Assembly (NCBI RefSeq): GCF_000467125.1
Contig: NZ_BATJ01000027.1
Coordinates: forward strand, 1-58,019
Source of the DNA: Vibrio proteolyticus NBRC 13287
GTDB taxonomy: Bacteria; Pseudomonadota; Gammaproteobacteria; Enterobacterales; Vibrionaceae
Direction: 5' to 3'
DNA: 58,019 bases
Shown: positions 1-9,500 of the stretch, piece after piece
Layout: the number at the start of each line of letters is the position of its first letter
Position numbering within the stretch: position 1 is the first letter of the stretch
Notes under the pieces: model-generated
Database searches by the model: none
What the model saw: only the letters and a program-made list of their open reading frames with translations
Told to the model about the DNA's origin: nothing
Translations under genes and position numbers: made by a program

Positions 1-657
1 GTTAGAGACCACTCCCATATCGTGGGTCACCAGCATACAGCCGACATTGTTCTTGATGCACAGATCACGGATCAGGCTGAGGATTTGGTCCTGGATCGAT
101 ACGTCCAGAGCCGTCGTTGGTTCATCGGCAATGATCAGATCGGGCTCACCCGCCAAGGCGATCGCAATCACCACCCGCTGACGCATGCCGCCGGAGAATT
201 GGTGAGGATACTGCTTGAGGCGGTTTTCCGGCTGCGGAATACCGACCTGATTCATCAGTGACAATGCGCGCTGATACGCTTCGTCATCACTGACTTTCAT
301 GTTGGCGTGAATGGTTTCTTTCAGTTGTTGTTCGACCGTGAACAGCGGATTGAGCGACGTCATCGGATCCTGAAAGATAAATCCGATTTTAGAACCGCGC
401 ACTTTACGCATCGCTTCTGGTGACAGGCCCGATACCTTTTCGCCATCGAGAAACACCTCACCGCTGGCGATCAGGCCCGGCGGGCTGAGCAAATCACTCA
501 CCGCATTACCCACGGTCGATTTCCCTGCCCCCGACTCACCGACCACACCTACGATTTCGCCACGTTCAATATTGAACGATAACGCTTTCACGGCCACATG
601 CACTCCGTGGCGCGACGGGTACTCGATACGAAGATTTTTAACTTCTAAAAGTGACAT
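1..657 (-). CDS. Peptide ABC transporter ATP-binding subunit, OppD/DppD family (3' end cut by window edge)
   Basis: ATPase subunit that would energise import of di- or oligopeptides at the inner membrane. The 219 visible codons carry the whole ABC core: Walker A GESGAGKST, Q-loop QDPMTSLNP, signature FSGGMRQR, Walker B LIIADEPTTALD and H-loop THDMGV. The C-terminal OppD-type domain lies beyond the window. The ATG at 655-657 follows an AGAGGT ribosome-binding site. Unusually for this family, no permease or binding-protein gene lies upstream within 750 bp, so it appears to head its transcription unit; partners may lie downstream outside the window. Substrate (Opp, Dpp or Sap type) cannot be decided. 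Confidence 0.9.
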   Translation of the reverse strand, partial: MSLLEVKNLRIEYPSRHGVHVAVKALSFNIERGEIVGVVGESGAGKSTVGNAVSDLLSPPGLIASGEVFLDGEKVSGLSPEAMRKVRGSKIGFIFQDPMTSLNPLFTVEQQLKETIHANMKVSDDEAYQRALSLMNQVGIPQPENRLKQYPHQFSGGMRQRVVIAIALAGEPDLIIADEPTTALDVSIQDQILSLIRDLCIKNNVGCMLVTHDMGVVSN

Positions 658-1374
658 TACCAGACCTCTACTGCTTCGGCAGTTTTCTGCCCTGTCTGAA
701 AAATTGAATCCATTCCTGCCAGTATAAAATGCTGGCAATTTACAAGCTCATCAATGTGGCAAAAATTTTACACAAAAGCAACAAACAGAGTATAAAAAAT
801 CGAAAGCGGTTAAATTAAAAGCAATTAAGCCATATAAAAATGCAGCTTGTATGCATATCATCTTGCCAACCAAGGTGCTGTAGCTCGTCCACTCTAGGTG
901 ACAAAGTTAGACTTTACTGCTATTTCACAGCAAAAACATAAAACAAAATAAAAATCAGCCACTGAATTAAACTTCAAATTTTCCCGCTAGTTTTCCATTA
1001 ACATTACAGAAACAAAAACCAGATATTTTTCCTTACACGATATTACCTACAAGAATCTGGGTAAATATTTAGTCAATAAAACTATCAAAAAGCCTAAATC
1101 GCCTGACGCACTACCAGATATCAAGATAGACAAAAAAACCGTCTTCCGTGAGGGAATCCCTTATAAATCGAGAAAAATACAATATTGTGTGATCGGACAG
1201 ACGCTTAACGCGCGGCATGACGCGGAATTGTCCCATTAACGACAATGGGTATCCGTGGGAACGTAGCAGATGAGGTTAAATGAAGGCGTTAGCGCCGAGG
1301 CAGCCGATAGATTTGCTAAGCCGGAGCGGGTCACTGGGCGACAACACGTACGCGCCACGCAAGCAAAACAAACA
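658..1374. other. Gene-free AT-rich intergenic region
   Basis: About 700 bp between the peptide-transporter ATPase and the tRNA operon. No open frame looks like a real protein on either strand. The only local structure I see is a 6-bp stem around 720-737 (TGCCAG/CTGGCA) close to the ATPase start. The right-hand 250 bp are less AT-rich than the left. Confidence 0.5.
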
Positions 1375-1378
1375 AAAA

Positions 1379-1404
1379 AAGCCTCGTCATTTCTGACGAG
1401 GCTT
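1379..1404 (-). terminator. Terminator of the Arg-His-Pro-His-Pro tRNA operon
   Basis: Read on the minus strand, an 11-bp stem (1394-1404 with 1379-1389) with a 4-nt loop is followed by a run of T (complement of 1374-1380). It lies just downstream of the last tRNA-Pro. Confidence 0.9.
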
Positions 1405-1411
1405 CTTAATG

Positions 1412-1488
<77 letters not shown>

Positions 1489-1492
1489 AGAA

Positions 1493-1569
1493 TGGGGTGG
1501 CTAACGAGACTTGAACTCGCGACAACCGGAATCACAATCCGGGGCTCTACCAACTGAGCTATAGCCACC
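1493..1569 (-). tRNA. tRNA-His(GTG), copy 2
   Basis: 77 nt with encoded CCA and the extra 5' G typical of tRNA-His. Anticodon GTG lies in a GATTGTGATTC context. Only 4 nt separate it from the following tRNA-Pro, so both are processed from one transcript. Confidence 0.97.
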
Positions 1570-1613
1570 ATCAAATTGTCATGTTTACCGCGTTGACGCC
1601 ATAAACTAAAATA

Positions 1614-1690
<77 letters not shown>

Positions 1691-1695
1691 AGAAA

Positions 1696-1772
1696 TGGGG
1701 TGGCTAACGAGACTTGAACTCGCGACAACCGGAATCACAATCCGGGGCTCTACCAACTGAGCTATAGCCACC
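1696..1772 (-). tRNA. tRNA-His(GTG), copy 1
   Basis: 77 nt, encoded CCA at 1696-1698, anticodon GTG. Separated by 5 nt from tRNA-Pro copy 1. Second gene of the operon after tRNA-Arg. Confidence 0.97.
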
Positions 1773-1810
1773 ACTATATTTTGTACCGATAAACATCCTC
1801 CGGGATGAAA

Positions 1811-1887
<77 letters not shown>

Positions 1888-1908
1888 ATGCCCTATCGGC
1901 GGAGTGGA

Positions 1909-1937
1909 ATAATACGTATATCACACTATGCCGTCTA
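1909..1937 (-). promoter_or_regulatory. Promoter of the tRNA operon
   Basis: On the minus strand a -35 like TAGACG (1932-1937) is separated by 17 bp from a -10 TATTAT (1909-1914). A GC-rich discriminator follows (around 1898-1908), the usual mark of stable-RNA promoters under stringent control. Assigned by eye. Confidence 0.6.
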
Positions 1938-2065
1938 GTACTTTTTTAACTTTTTTTACCGTTTGACGCCTTTTTGGGCAATTAAACACTGAATGTCCGA
2001 CGTTGACGATGTGACACACCCCCTGAAGCTGATAACTTGTTGTTTAATGCAACAAGTTATCGGGA

Positions 2066-2153
2066 TATAATCACCCAATATTTACATTGATTTAACAGCA
2101 TCTAACGCTGTAGATCAAACCCACTCTAATAATCAGGTAAGCACGCACTTACC
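2066..2153 (+). promoter_or_regulatory. Cytochrome c5 promoter and structured leader
   Basis: A TATAAT at 2066-2071 could serve as the -10 of the cytochrome gene. It sits just after a perfect 11-bp inverted repeat (2032-2042 / 2050-2060, 7-nt loop). Downstream lie a near-perfect inverted repeat at 2087-2118 (TTGAT...ACAGC / GCTGT...ATCAA) and a 6-bp hairpin at 2136-2153 directly before the AGGA ribosome-binding site. The regulator is unknown. Confidence 0.45.
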
Positions 2154-2167
2154 TTCAGGAATGTAAA

Positions 2168-2590
2168 GTGAGTTTAATGGATATGTCTCGAAAAATTATC
2201 ATTGCCTTGGTCGCTGCGTTCACTTTTTCTGGTGCCTCTTTTGCAGCAAGCGTCAGCCAAGAAAACCACGATGTCATCGCAGAGCGCATCAAACCTGTCG
2301 GTGACGTGTATCTGGCGGGCAGCGAGCCTGTGGTTGAGAAACCAAGTGGCCCACGTGACGGCGCAACCGTTTACGGCACCTTCTGTATCGCCTGTCACGC
2401 CTCTGGCGTCAGTGGCGCACCCAAGACCGGTAATGCGGCAGACTGGGGTCCGCGTATCGCGCAAGGAAAAGACGTGTTGAAAGATCACGCGATCAACGGC
2501 TTTAACGCCATGCCACCGCGCGGGACCTGTATGGACTGTAGCGATGACGAAATCGTTGCCGCCATCGAGCACATGATCGAAGGCCTGTAA
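2168..2590 (+). CDS. Monohaem cytochrome c5
   Basis: Small periplasmic electron carrier (140 aa). An N-terminal signal peptide (hydrophobic core about 9-26, ending SFA-A) is followed by one haem c site, CIACH, at C73-C76-H77. The likely distal ligand is M115 in AMPPRG, and the C121/C124 pair in GTCMDC matches the disulphide typical of the c5 subfamily. The GTG start at 2168 has AGGA seven bases upstream; the ATG codons at 2177 and 2183 are alternatives. Convergent with rep through a shared terminator. Confidence 0.9.
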   Translation: MSLMDMSRKIIIALVAAFTFSGASFAASVSQENHDVIAERIKPVGDVYLAGSEPVVEKPSGPRDGATVYGTFCIACHASGVSGAPKTGNAADWGPRIAQGKDVLKDHAINGFNAMPPRGTCMDCSDDEIVAAIEHMIEGL

Positions 2591-2601
2591 CCAGCATCGA
2601 G

Positions 2602-2632
2602 AAAAAAGGCTTGCCAGTGGCAAGCCTTTTTT
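2602..2632. terminator. Bidirectional terminator between cytochrome c5 and rep
   Basis: Stem GGCTTGCC / GGCAAGCC (2608-2615 / 2619-2626) flanked by six A on the left and six T on the right, so it can stop transcripts from both convergent genes. Confidence 0.92.
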
Positions 2633-2637
2633 GATCG

Positions 2638-4656
2638 TTATTTCTTGTTAAACATGGCACGTAAGTTGGCAATGTGTGCCTGGCCTTTAGCCATGCGCTC
2701 TTCCTGGGAGACCGGTTTTTTCGTCTGCTCCCACTCCACATCGTCGTACGGCAGTTCATCGAGAAAGCGGCTTTGCGTCGGTTTAATCAACTCACCGAAC
2801 TGACGGCGTTCACGGCACATGGTAAACGTCAACTCGCGCTGTGCCCGGGTGATGCCCACGTACATCAGGCGGCGTTCTTCCTCAACATTGTCTTCGTCAA
2901 TGCTGGTCTGATGCGGCAAAATGCCCTCTTCTGAACCAATCAAATAGACGTACGGAAACTCCAGACCTTTGGAGGCGTGCAGTGTCATCAGTTGCACCGC
3001 GTCACTGTCGTCGTCGTCTTCACCTCGCTCCATCATGTCGCGTAGTGTCAGGCGCTGAACCACCTCTTTGAGGGTCTTCTCTTCCTGATCGTAATTATCG
3101 CCTTCCAGATCAGAGACAATCCACGAATAGAGATCCGAGACATTTTTCATCCGCATCTCGGCCGCTTTCGGACTGGCAGACGTCTCGTACAACCAGTCTT
3201 CGTAATTGATGTCACGTACCAGGGAACGGACCGCTTCGACGGTGTCTCCCCGCTCGGCCTGATCGCCGATTTTCACCAGCCAGTGAGTGAAACGGCGCAG
3301 AGTCTCCAACCCGCGACCACTGAGGTGTTGTTCAAGTCCGATTTCAAAACTGGCCTCGAACAAACTTTTGCCCCGCATGTTGGCGTAACTGCCAAGCTTC
3401 TCCATCGTCACCGGGCCGATTTCCCGTTTGGGCGTGTTAACGATGCGCAGAAACGCGTTGTCATCATCCGGATTCACCAGCACCCGCAGATACGCCATGA
3501 TGTCTTTGATTTCAGCTCGGGCAAAAAACGACGTGCCGCCGGACAACTTGTATGGCACTCGGTTTTGCATCAATGACTTTTCAATCAGGCGCGACTGGTG
3601 ATTACCGCGGTACAAAATCGCATAGTCACGGTAATCGGTGCGGTTAAGAAATTTGTGCGCAATCAGCTCACCAGTGATCCGTTCCGCTTCGTGCTCTTCA
3701 TTCTTGGCCAACAGGACTTTGAGTTTTTCACCGTCCGGAATTTCAGAAAACAGAGATTTTTCATACACGTGCGGATTGTTGGCAATCAGAATGTTGGCCG
3801 CGCGCAAAATCCGGCTGGTCGAGCGGTAGTTCTGCTCAAGCTTGATCAGACGCAGGTTGGGGTAATCTTCACCAAGCAGTACCAGGTTCTGTGGCTTGGC
3901 GCCACGCCAGGAGTAAATCGACTGATCGTCGTCGCCCACCACCGTCAGACGCCCGCGCTCACCGACCAGCAGTTTCACCAGTTCGTACTGACTGGTGTTG
4001 GTGTCCTGATATTCGTCCACCAGCAGGTAGCGAATCCGGTTCTGCCAGCGCTGACGCACGTCCTGATTATGACGCAGCAACAATACCGGCATCAGGATCA
4101 GGTCATCGAAATCAAGGGCGTTATACGCCTGCATCTGCTTTTGATACATCTCGAAACAAAATGCAAACAGCTGCTGCTGTTCCCCCTGGGCATGCGCCTT
4201 GGCTTGCTCCGGCGTCAGCATGTCGTTTTTCCAATTGGAAATCGTACTCATCAGTTGACGCAGCAAATCTTTGTCGCCGTCGAGCTGCTTCTCGGTCAAC
4301 TCTTTCAACAGCGCCAACTGGTCCTGATCATCAAACAGGGAGAAGCCAGCTTTCAGCCCGAGGGTTTTGTACTCACGGCGAATGATATTCAGCCCGAGCG
4401 TGTGGAACGTCGACACCATCAGGCCACGCGATTCCGCTTTGCCCAAGGTCTGCCCCACCCGCTCTTTCATTTCTCGCGCCGCTTTATTGGTGAAGGTCAC
4501 CGCCGCAATATTGCGCGCTTTGTAGCCACACTGCTGAACCAGGTAGGCAATTTTGTTGGTGATCACACGTGTTTTGCCCGAGCCGGCGCCGGCCAGCACC
4601 AGGCACGGACCCGACACATATTTCACCGCTTCATCTTGTCTTGGGTTCAGCTTCAT
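2638..4656 (-). CDS. rep: ATP-dependent DNA helicase Rep (UvrD/SF1A)
   Basis: 3'-5' helicase that helps forks through protein roadblocks and restarts stalled forks. At 672 aa it matches E. coli Rep almost exactly. SF1A motifs are all present in order: Q-motif LNPRQDEAV, motif I GAGSGKT, motif II DEYQD, motif III GDDDQSIYSWRGA, motif IV LEQNYRS, motif V TLHASKGLEF and motif VI EERRLMYVGITRA. Single gene, divergent from vexR and convergent with cytochrome c5. Rep rather than UvrD because the protein begins directly MKLNPRQDEAV and lacks the longer UvrD tail. Confidence 0.96.
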   Translation of the reverse strand: MKLNPRQDEAVKYVSGPCLVLAGAGSGKTRVITNKIAYLVQQCGYKARNIAAVTFTNKAAREMKERVGQTLGKAESRGLMVSTFHTLGLNIIRREYKTLGLKAGFSLFDDQDQLALLKELTEKQLDGDKDLLRQLMSTISNWKNDMLTPEQAKAHAQGEQQQLFAFCFEMYQKQMQAYNALDFDDLILMPVLLLRHNQDVRQRWQNRIRYLLVDEYQDTNTSQYELVKLLVGERGRLTVVGDDDQSIYSWRGAKPQNLVLLGEDYPNLRLIKLEQNYRSTSRILRAANILIANNPHVYEKSLFSEIPDGEKLKVLLAKNEEHEAERITGELIAHKFLNRTDYRDYAILYRGNHQSRLIEKSLMQNRVPYKLSGGTSFFARAEIKDIMAYLRVLVNPDDDNAFLRIVNTPKREIGPVTMEKLGSYANMRGKSLFEASFEIGLEQHLSGRGLETLRRFTHWLVKIGDQAERGDTVEAVRSLVRDINYEDWLYETSASPKAAEMRMKNVSDLYSWIVSDLEGDNYDQEEKTLKEVVQRLTLRDMMERGEDDDDSDAVQLMTLHASKGLEFPYVYLIGSEEGILPHQTSIDEDNVEEERRLMYVGITRAQRELTFTMCRERRQFGELIKPTQSRFLDELPYDDVEWEQTKKPVSQEERMAKGQAHIANLRAMFNKK

Positions 4657-4762
4657 CGTCAGCTCAATTCAGTAAAAAACAGGGCGACTATAATAATGCT
4701 GCAATGGCATGATTGCTATTGTCTCTGCAATAAGATTTTTTACGTCGATTCACAATACTTGG

Positions 4763-4808
4763 TTGCATAACTGCCTGCAATGTGAGCTATAATAAATGAA
4801 CGTTCATT
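4763..4808 (+). promoter_or_regulatory. vexRAB promoter with palindromic operator
   Basis: TTGCAT (4763-4768) and TATAAT (4788-4793), with a 19-bp spacer, look like the promoter. Directly downstream is the perfect 14-bp palindrome AATGAACGTTCATT (4795-4808), a typical TetR-family operator placed over the transcription start. Autoregulation by VexR is inferred. Confidence 0.65.
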
Positions 4809-4825
4809 CATTGGTGGTGGGATTT

Positions 4826-5407
4826 ATGACCAGTAACACTAGTGTAGATAAACGTGAGCAGATACTCCTGGCCGCGGAAGCCCTGATTGCAGAATCCGGT
4901 TTTCAGGGGCTATCGATGCACCGGCTGGCAACCGAAGCCGGCGTCGCTGCAGGCACGATCTACCGTTATTTCTCGGATAAAGAGCATCTCCTCGATGAGG
5001 TACGTTTACATGTTACGCAACGCATAGCCAATGAAGTGCAGGCTGGAGTCTCTGATGATATGCCGCTGAAACAGCGCTATCGAACGATGTGGCTCAACAT
5101 CTGGAATCTGGCCGGTTCTAATCTGGATATTCTGAAAAACCGGGTTCAGTACGAATCGTTGCCCTCTTCACAGTGCTGCGCACGTAAAGAAGTGGAGCGG
5201 GAAATGTTTGACAAGGTTTACCGGCTTTTCGAAGAAGGGAAACAAACCGGCCTGTTTAAACCTCTGGCTCATGAGGTGCTATCCGGCCTGAGCTTTGAAG
5301 CCAGCGTTGCGTTGGCACGAAAACACGCTTTGGGATTTTATCAGCTGGACGATGACGCACTTGAAGCGGCCATTGAAGCCAGCTGGGATGCAATAATTAA
5401 ACACTAA
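4826..5407 (+). CDS. vexR: TetR-family regulator of the RND efflux operon
   Basis: Regulator of the downstream efflux pump. The N-terminal helix-turn-helix (about residues 5-55) has the TetR pattern ending GTIYRYFSDKEHLLDEV; the C-terminal ligand domain is variable, as is usual. Start chosen at ATG 4826 (MTSNTSVDKRE, 193 aa). An in-frame ATG at 4796 lies inside the operator palindrome and upstream of, or at, the predicted transcription start, so it is unlikely to be used. The next gene begins 18 bp after the stop codon. Named by synteny with V. cholerae vexRAB beside ilvC. Confidence 0.85.
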   Translation: MTSNTSVDKREQILLAAEALIAESGFQGLSMHRLATEAGVAAGTIYRYFSDKEHLLDEVRLHVTQRIANEVQAGVSDDMPLKQRYRTMWLNIWNLAGSNLDILKNRVQYESLPSSQCCARKEVEREMFDKVYRLFEEGKQTGLFKPLAHEVLSGLSFEASVALARKHALGFYQLDDDALEAAIEASWDAIIKH

Positions 5408-5425
5408 CTTGGAGTTCTCATAAGA

Positions 5426-6532
5426 ATGAAAAAGTGGACTTTCTTTATGATACTGATCGTCATACTGCTGTTTGGCAGTGTGATAGGTGTCAACATGTTC
5501 AAGCAACAGAAGATTGCCGAATTCATGGCCAATCGGCCTGAGCCTGAATTTCCGGTCACCGCGATGGAAGTCAAAGCCGTCGACTGGGTACCGGTGATTG
5601 AAGCGATCGGCTTTATCGAGCCGAATCAGGGGGTGACCATTTCGAACGAAACCGCCGGCATTGTTGATCAAATCACTTTCGAATCCGGCACTCAGGTTGA
5701 ATCGGGCCAGCCACTGGTCCTGCTCGACTCTGATGTGGAAAAAGCCAACCTGAAGAGCTCGCAGGCGCGCCTGCCAGCGGCCAAAGCCAAATACGAACGT
5801 TACCGTGGGCTGTACAAAAAAGGCTCCATTTCCAAAGAAGCGTTTGATGAAGCCGAAGCAAACTACTACTCACTGTCGGCAGACATCGAGTCGCTGAAAG
5901 CCACCATTGACCGCCGTGAAATCAAAGCGCCATTTGCTGGTGTGGTTGGTATCCGTAACGTGTATTTGGGTGAGTACCTGCAAACCGGTACCGAGATTGT
6001 GCGTCTGGAAGACACCAGCGTGATGCGTCTGCGCTTCACCGTGCCTCAGCGCGATATCTCTCGTATCAGTCTAAAGCAGGAAGTCGATATCTTTGTCGAT
6101 GCTTACCCGGATCAGCCATTCAAAGGGGCGATCACTGCGATTGAGCCTGCCGTCAGCGTGCAGAGCGGTCTGATTCAGGTTCAGGCAGACATCCCGAACA
6201 GCGACGGTAAGCTGCGCAGCGGTATGTTTGCCCGCGCGCACATCATCCTGCCGAAGCTGGCAAACCAGGTGACGCTACCGCAAACTGCCATCACTTTCAC
6301 GCTTTACGGCAACAATGTTTACGTGATCACGGATAAAGATGGTGAGAAACGCGTTCAGCAACACGTGGTAAAAGTGGGTGAACGCACCAAAGACATCGCT
6401 CACATTCTTGAAGGCGTGAAACCGGGTGATACGGTGGTGACCACAGGTCAGGTACGTTTGAGTAACGGTGCTAAAGTGCGCATCGTCGAAAGCGATGCCA
6501 CCACCACACCAGCTGAAACACCAATGCTGTAA
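5426..6532 (+). CDS. vexA: RND efflux periplasmic adaptor (membrane fusion protein)
   Basis: Adaptor joining the inner-membrane RND pump to an outer-membrane channel (probably TolC, not encoded here). 368 aa: N-terminal membrane anchor (about 4-25), lipoyl half-motif near 70-100, alpha-hairpin 100-165, second lipoyl half containing APFAGVVGIRN, then beta-barrel and membrane-proximal domains. No lipobox cysteine is visible, so it is anchored by the uncleaved segment. Middle gene of vexR-vexA-vexB, with 11 bp to vexB. Confidence 0.93.
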   Translation: MKKWTFFMILIVILLFGSVIGVNMFKQQKIAEFMANRPEPEFPVTAMEVKAVDWVPVIEAIGFIEPNQGVTISNETAGIVDQITFESGTQVESGQPLVLLDSDVEKANLKSSQARLPAAKAKYERYRGLYKKGSISKEAFDEAEANYYSLSADIESLKATIDRREIKAPFAGVVGIRNVYLGEYLQTGTEIVRLEDTSVMRLRFTVPQRDISRISLKQEVDIFVDAYPDQPFKGAITAIEPAVSVQSGLIQVQADIPNSDGKLRSGMFARAHIILPKLANQVTLPQTAITFTLYGNNVYVITDKDGEKRVQQHVVKVGERTKDIAHILEGVKPGDTVVTTGQVRLSNGAKVRIVESDATTTPAETPML

Positions 6533-6543
6533 GCGAGGGACAC

Positions 6544-9500
6544 ATGCGCTTTACTGATGTTTTCATTAAACGTCCGGTTTTAGCGGTATCGATCAGCTTT
6601 TTGATAGCCCTGCTCGGTTTGCAGGCGGTATTCAAAATGCAGGTGCGGGAATACCCTGAAATGACGAATACGGTGGTGACTGTCACCACCAGCTACTACG
6701 GCGCCAGTGCCGACCTGATCCAGGGCTTTATTACCCAGCCTTTGGAACAGGCCGTCGCCCAGGCAGACAACATTGACTACATGACGTCGCAATCGGTGTT
6801 GGGTCAGTCGACCATTACGGTCAACATGAAACTCAATACCGATCCGAACGCCGCGCTGTCCGACGTCCTGGCAAAAACCAACTCGGTACGTTCTCAGTTG
6901 CCCAAAGAGGCAGAAGACCCGACGGTTACCATGTCGACCGGTTCGACTACTGCGGTGCTGTACATCGGCTTTACCAGCCCTGAGCTGAACTCAAGCCAGA
7001 TCACCGACTATCTGGAACGGGTGATCAACCCTCAGCTGTACGCCGTGAACGGTATCTCAAGCATCGACTTGTACGGCGGGCTTAAGTACGCCCTGCGCGT
7101 ATGGTTGGACCCGGCTAAAATGGCGGCGCTCGATCTGACCGCCACCGATGTGATGTCGATTCTGAACGCCAACAACTACCAGTCGGCGACGGGTCAGTCG
7201 GTCGGTGAATTCGTGTTGTACAACGGCAGCGCCGATACTCAGGTGTCGAACGCCGACGAGCTGAAAGCTCTGGTGGTCAAAACCGAAGACAACGGCACGG
7301 TGATCCGCCTGGGTGACATTGCCAAAGTCATGCTGGCGAAAAGCCACGACACCTACCGCGCCAGTGCCAATGGCCGGGAAGCGGTAGTGGCAGCGATCAA
7401 CGCGGCACCAAGCGCCAACCCAATCAACATCGCTGCGGACGTGATGAAACTGTTGCCGGATCTGAAGAAAAACATGCCGAGCAACATCGAGATGAACGTG
7501 CTGTATGACTCAACGATTGCGATCAACGAGTCGATCCACGAGGTGATCAAAACCATCGTGGAAGCGGCGATCATCGTACTGGTGGTGATCACCCTGTTCC
7601 TGGGGTCATTCCGGGCGGTCATCATCCCGATCGTCACCATTCCGCTGTCGCTGATTGGTGTGGCCATGGTCATGCAGGCAATGGGTTTCTCCTGGAACCT
7701 GATGACGCTGCTGGCAATGGTTCTGGCCATCGGTTTGGTGGTGGACGATGCAATCGTGGTACTGGAGAACGTCGACCGGCACATTAAAGAAGGCGAATCG
7801 CCGTTCCGCGCCGCCATCATAGGGACACGTGAAATCGCGGTTCCGGTTATCGCCATGACCCTGACGCTGGGCGCGGTATACGCCCCGATCGCGCTGATGG
7901 GCGGTATCACCGGCTCGTTGTTCAAAGAGTTTGCCCTGACTCTGGCCGGTTCGGTGTTTGTTTCCGGTATCATCGCGTTGACCCTGTCTCCGATGATGTG
8001 TTCGAAAATGCTTAAAGCCAATGAACAACCGGGCAAATTCGAGCAGAAAGTGCACCACTTACTGGATCGCATGACCAACCGTTACGAGCGCATGCTGCGT
8101 GCAGTGATGCAACACCGTCCGGTGGTGATCGCATTTGCAATCATCGTGTTCGGCAGTCTGCCGGTGCTGTTCAAGTTCATTCCAAGTGAACTGGCACCAT
8201 CGGAAGACAAAGGGGTGATCATGCTGATGGGTACCGGCCAGTCCAACGCGAACCTGGACTATCTGGCCAACACCATGGCGGACGTGAACCGTATTCTGTC
8301 GGATCAGAAAGAAGTTCAGTTTGCTCAGGTGTTTACCGGTGTTCCGAACTCCAACCAGGCGCTGGGGATTGCCTCGATGGTGCCTTGGAGCCAGCGTGAA
8401 GCGAGCCAGGCTGATGTGACCAACCGCGTTGGTGGTCTGGTGAAAGACATCCCGGGCATGTCGGTCACCGCGTTCCAGATGCCAGAACTGCCCGGCGCGG
8501 GCTCCGGTCTGCCGATCCAGTTTGTCATCACAACACCGAACGCGTTTGAAAGCCTGTTCACCATCGCCACCGACGTACTGGCCGAAGTGAACCAGAACGC
8601 CATGTTTGTCTACTCGGATCTGGATCTGAACTACGACTCCGCGACGATGAAAATCAACATCGACAAGGACAAAGCTGGTGCGTACGGCGTGACCATGCAA
8701 GACATCGGGGTCACTCTGGGGACGATGATGGCCGACGGTTACGTAAACCGTATCGACCTCAACGGCCGTTCGTACGAAGTGATCCCTCAGGTTGAACGTA
8801 AGTGGCGCCTGAACCCGGAATCGATGAACAACTACTACGTGCGCGCGGCGGATGGTAAAGCAATCCCACTTGGCAGCCTGATCACCATTGATGTGATTGC
8901 TGAACCTCGTTCACTGCCGCACTTTAACCAGTTGAACTCCGCCACCATAGGTACAGTTCCGGCGCCGGGTACGGCAATGGGAGACGCGATCAACTGGTTT
9001 GAGAACATCGCAGAAACCAAGCTGCCACGCGGCTACAACCACGATTACATGGGTGAAGCCCGTCAATACGTGACTGAAGGCAGCGCCCTGTACGCCACCT
9101 TTGGTCTGGCTCTGGCGGTGATCTTCCTGGTACTGGCGATTCAATTTGAATCCGTCAAAGACCCGCTGGTGATCATGGTGTCGGTACCGCTGGCTATTTG
9201 TGGGGCACTGATTGCGCTGGCATGGGGGGCGTTCCTTGGCACAACGACCATGAACATCTACTCTCAGGTCGGGTTGATTACCCTGGTCGGTCTGATCACC
9301 AAACACGGTATTCTGATCTGTGAAGTGGCCAAGGAAGAACAGTTGCACAACAAACTGAGCCGCATTGACGCGGTCATGGAAGCGGCCAAAGTTCGTTTGC
9401 GTCCGATTCTGATGACCACGGCGGCGATGATTGCCGGCCTGATCCCATTGATGTACGCCACGGGCGCCGGGGCGCAGCAGCGCTTCAGCATCGGTATCGT

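Noticed and set aside
3598..4770. Long 390-codon plus-strand frame
   Set aside because: Antisense to rep, which has all helicase motifs; composition is a codon-bias shadow.
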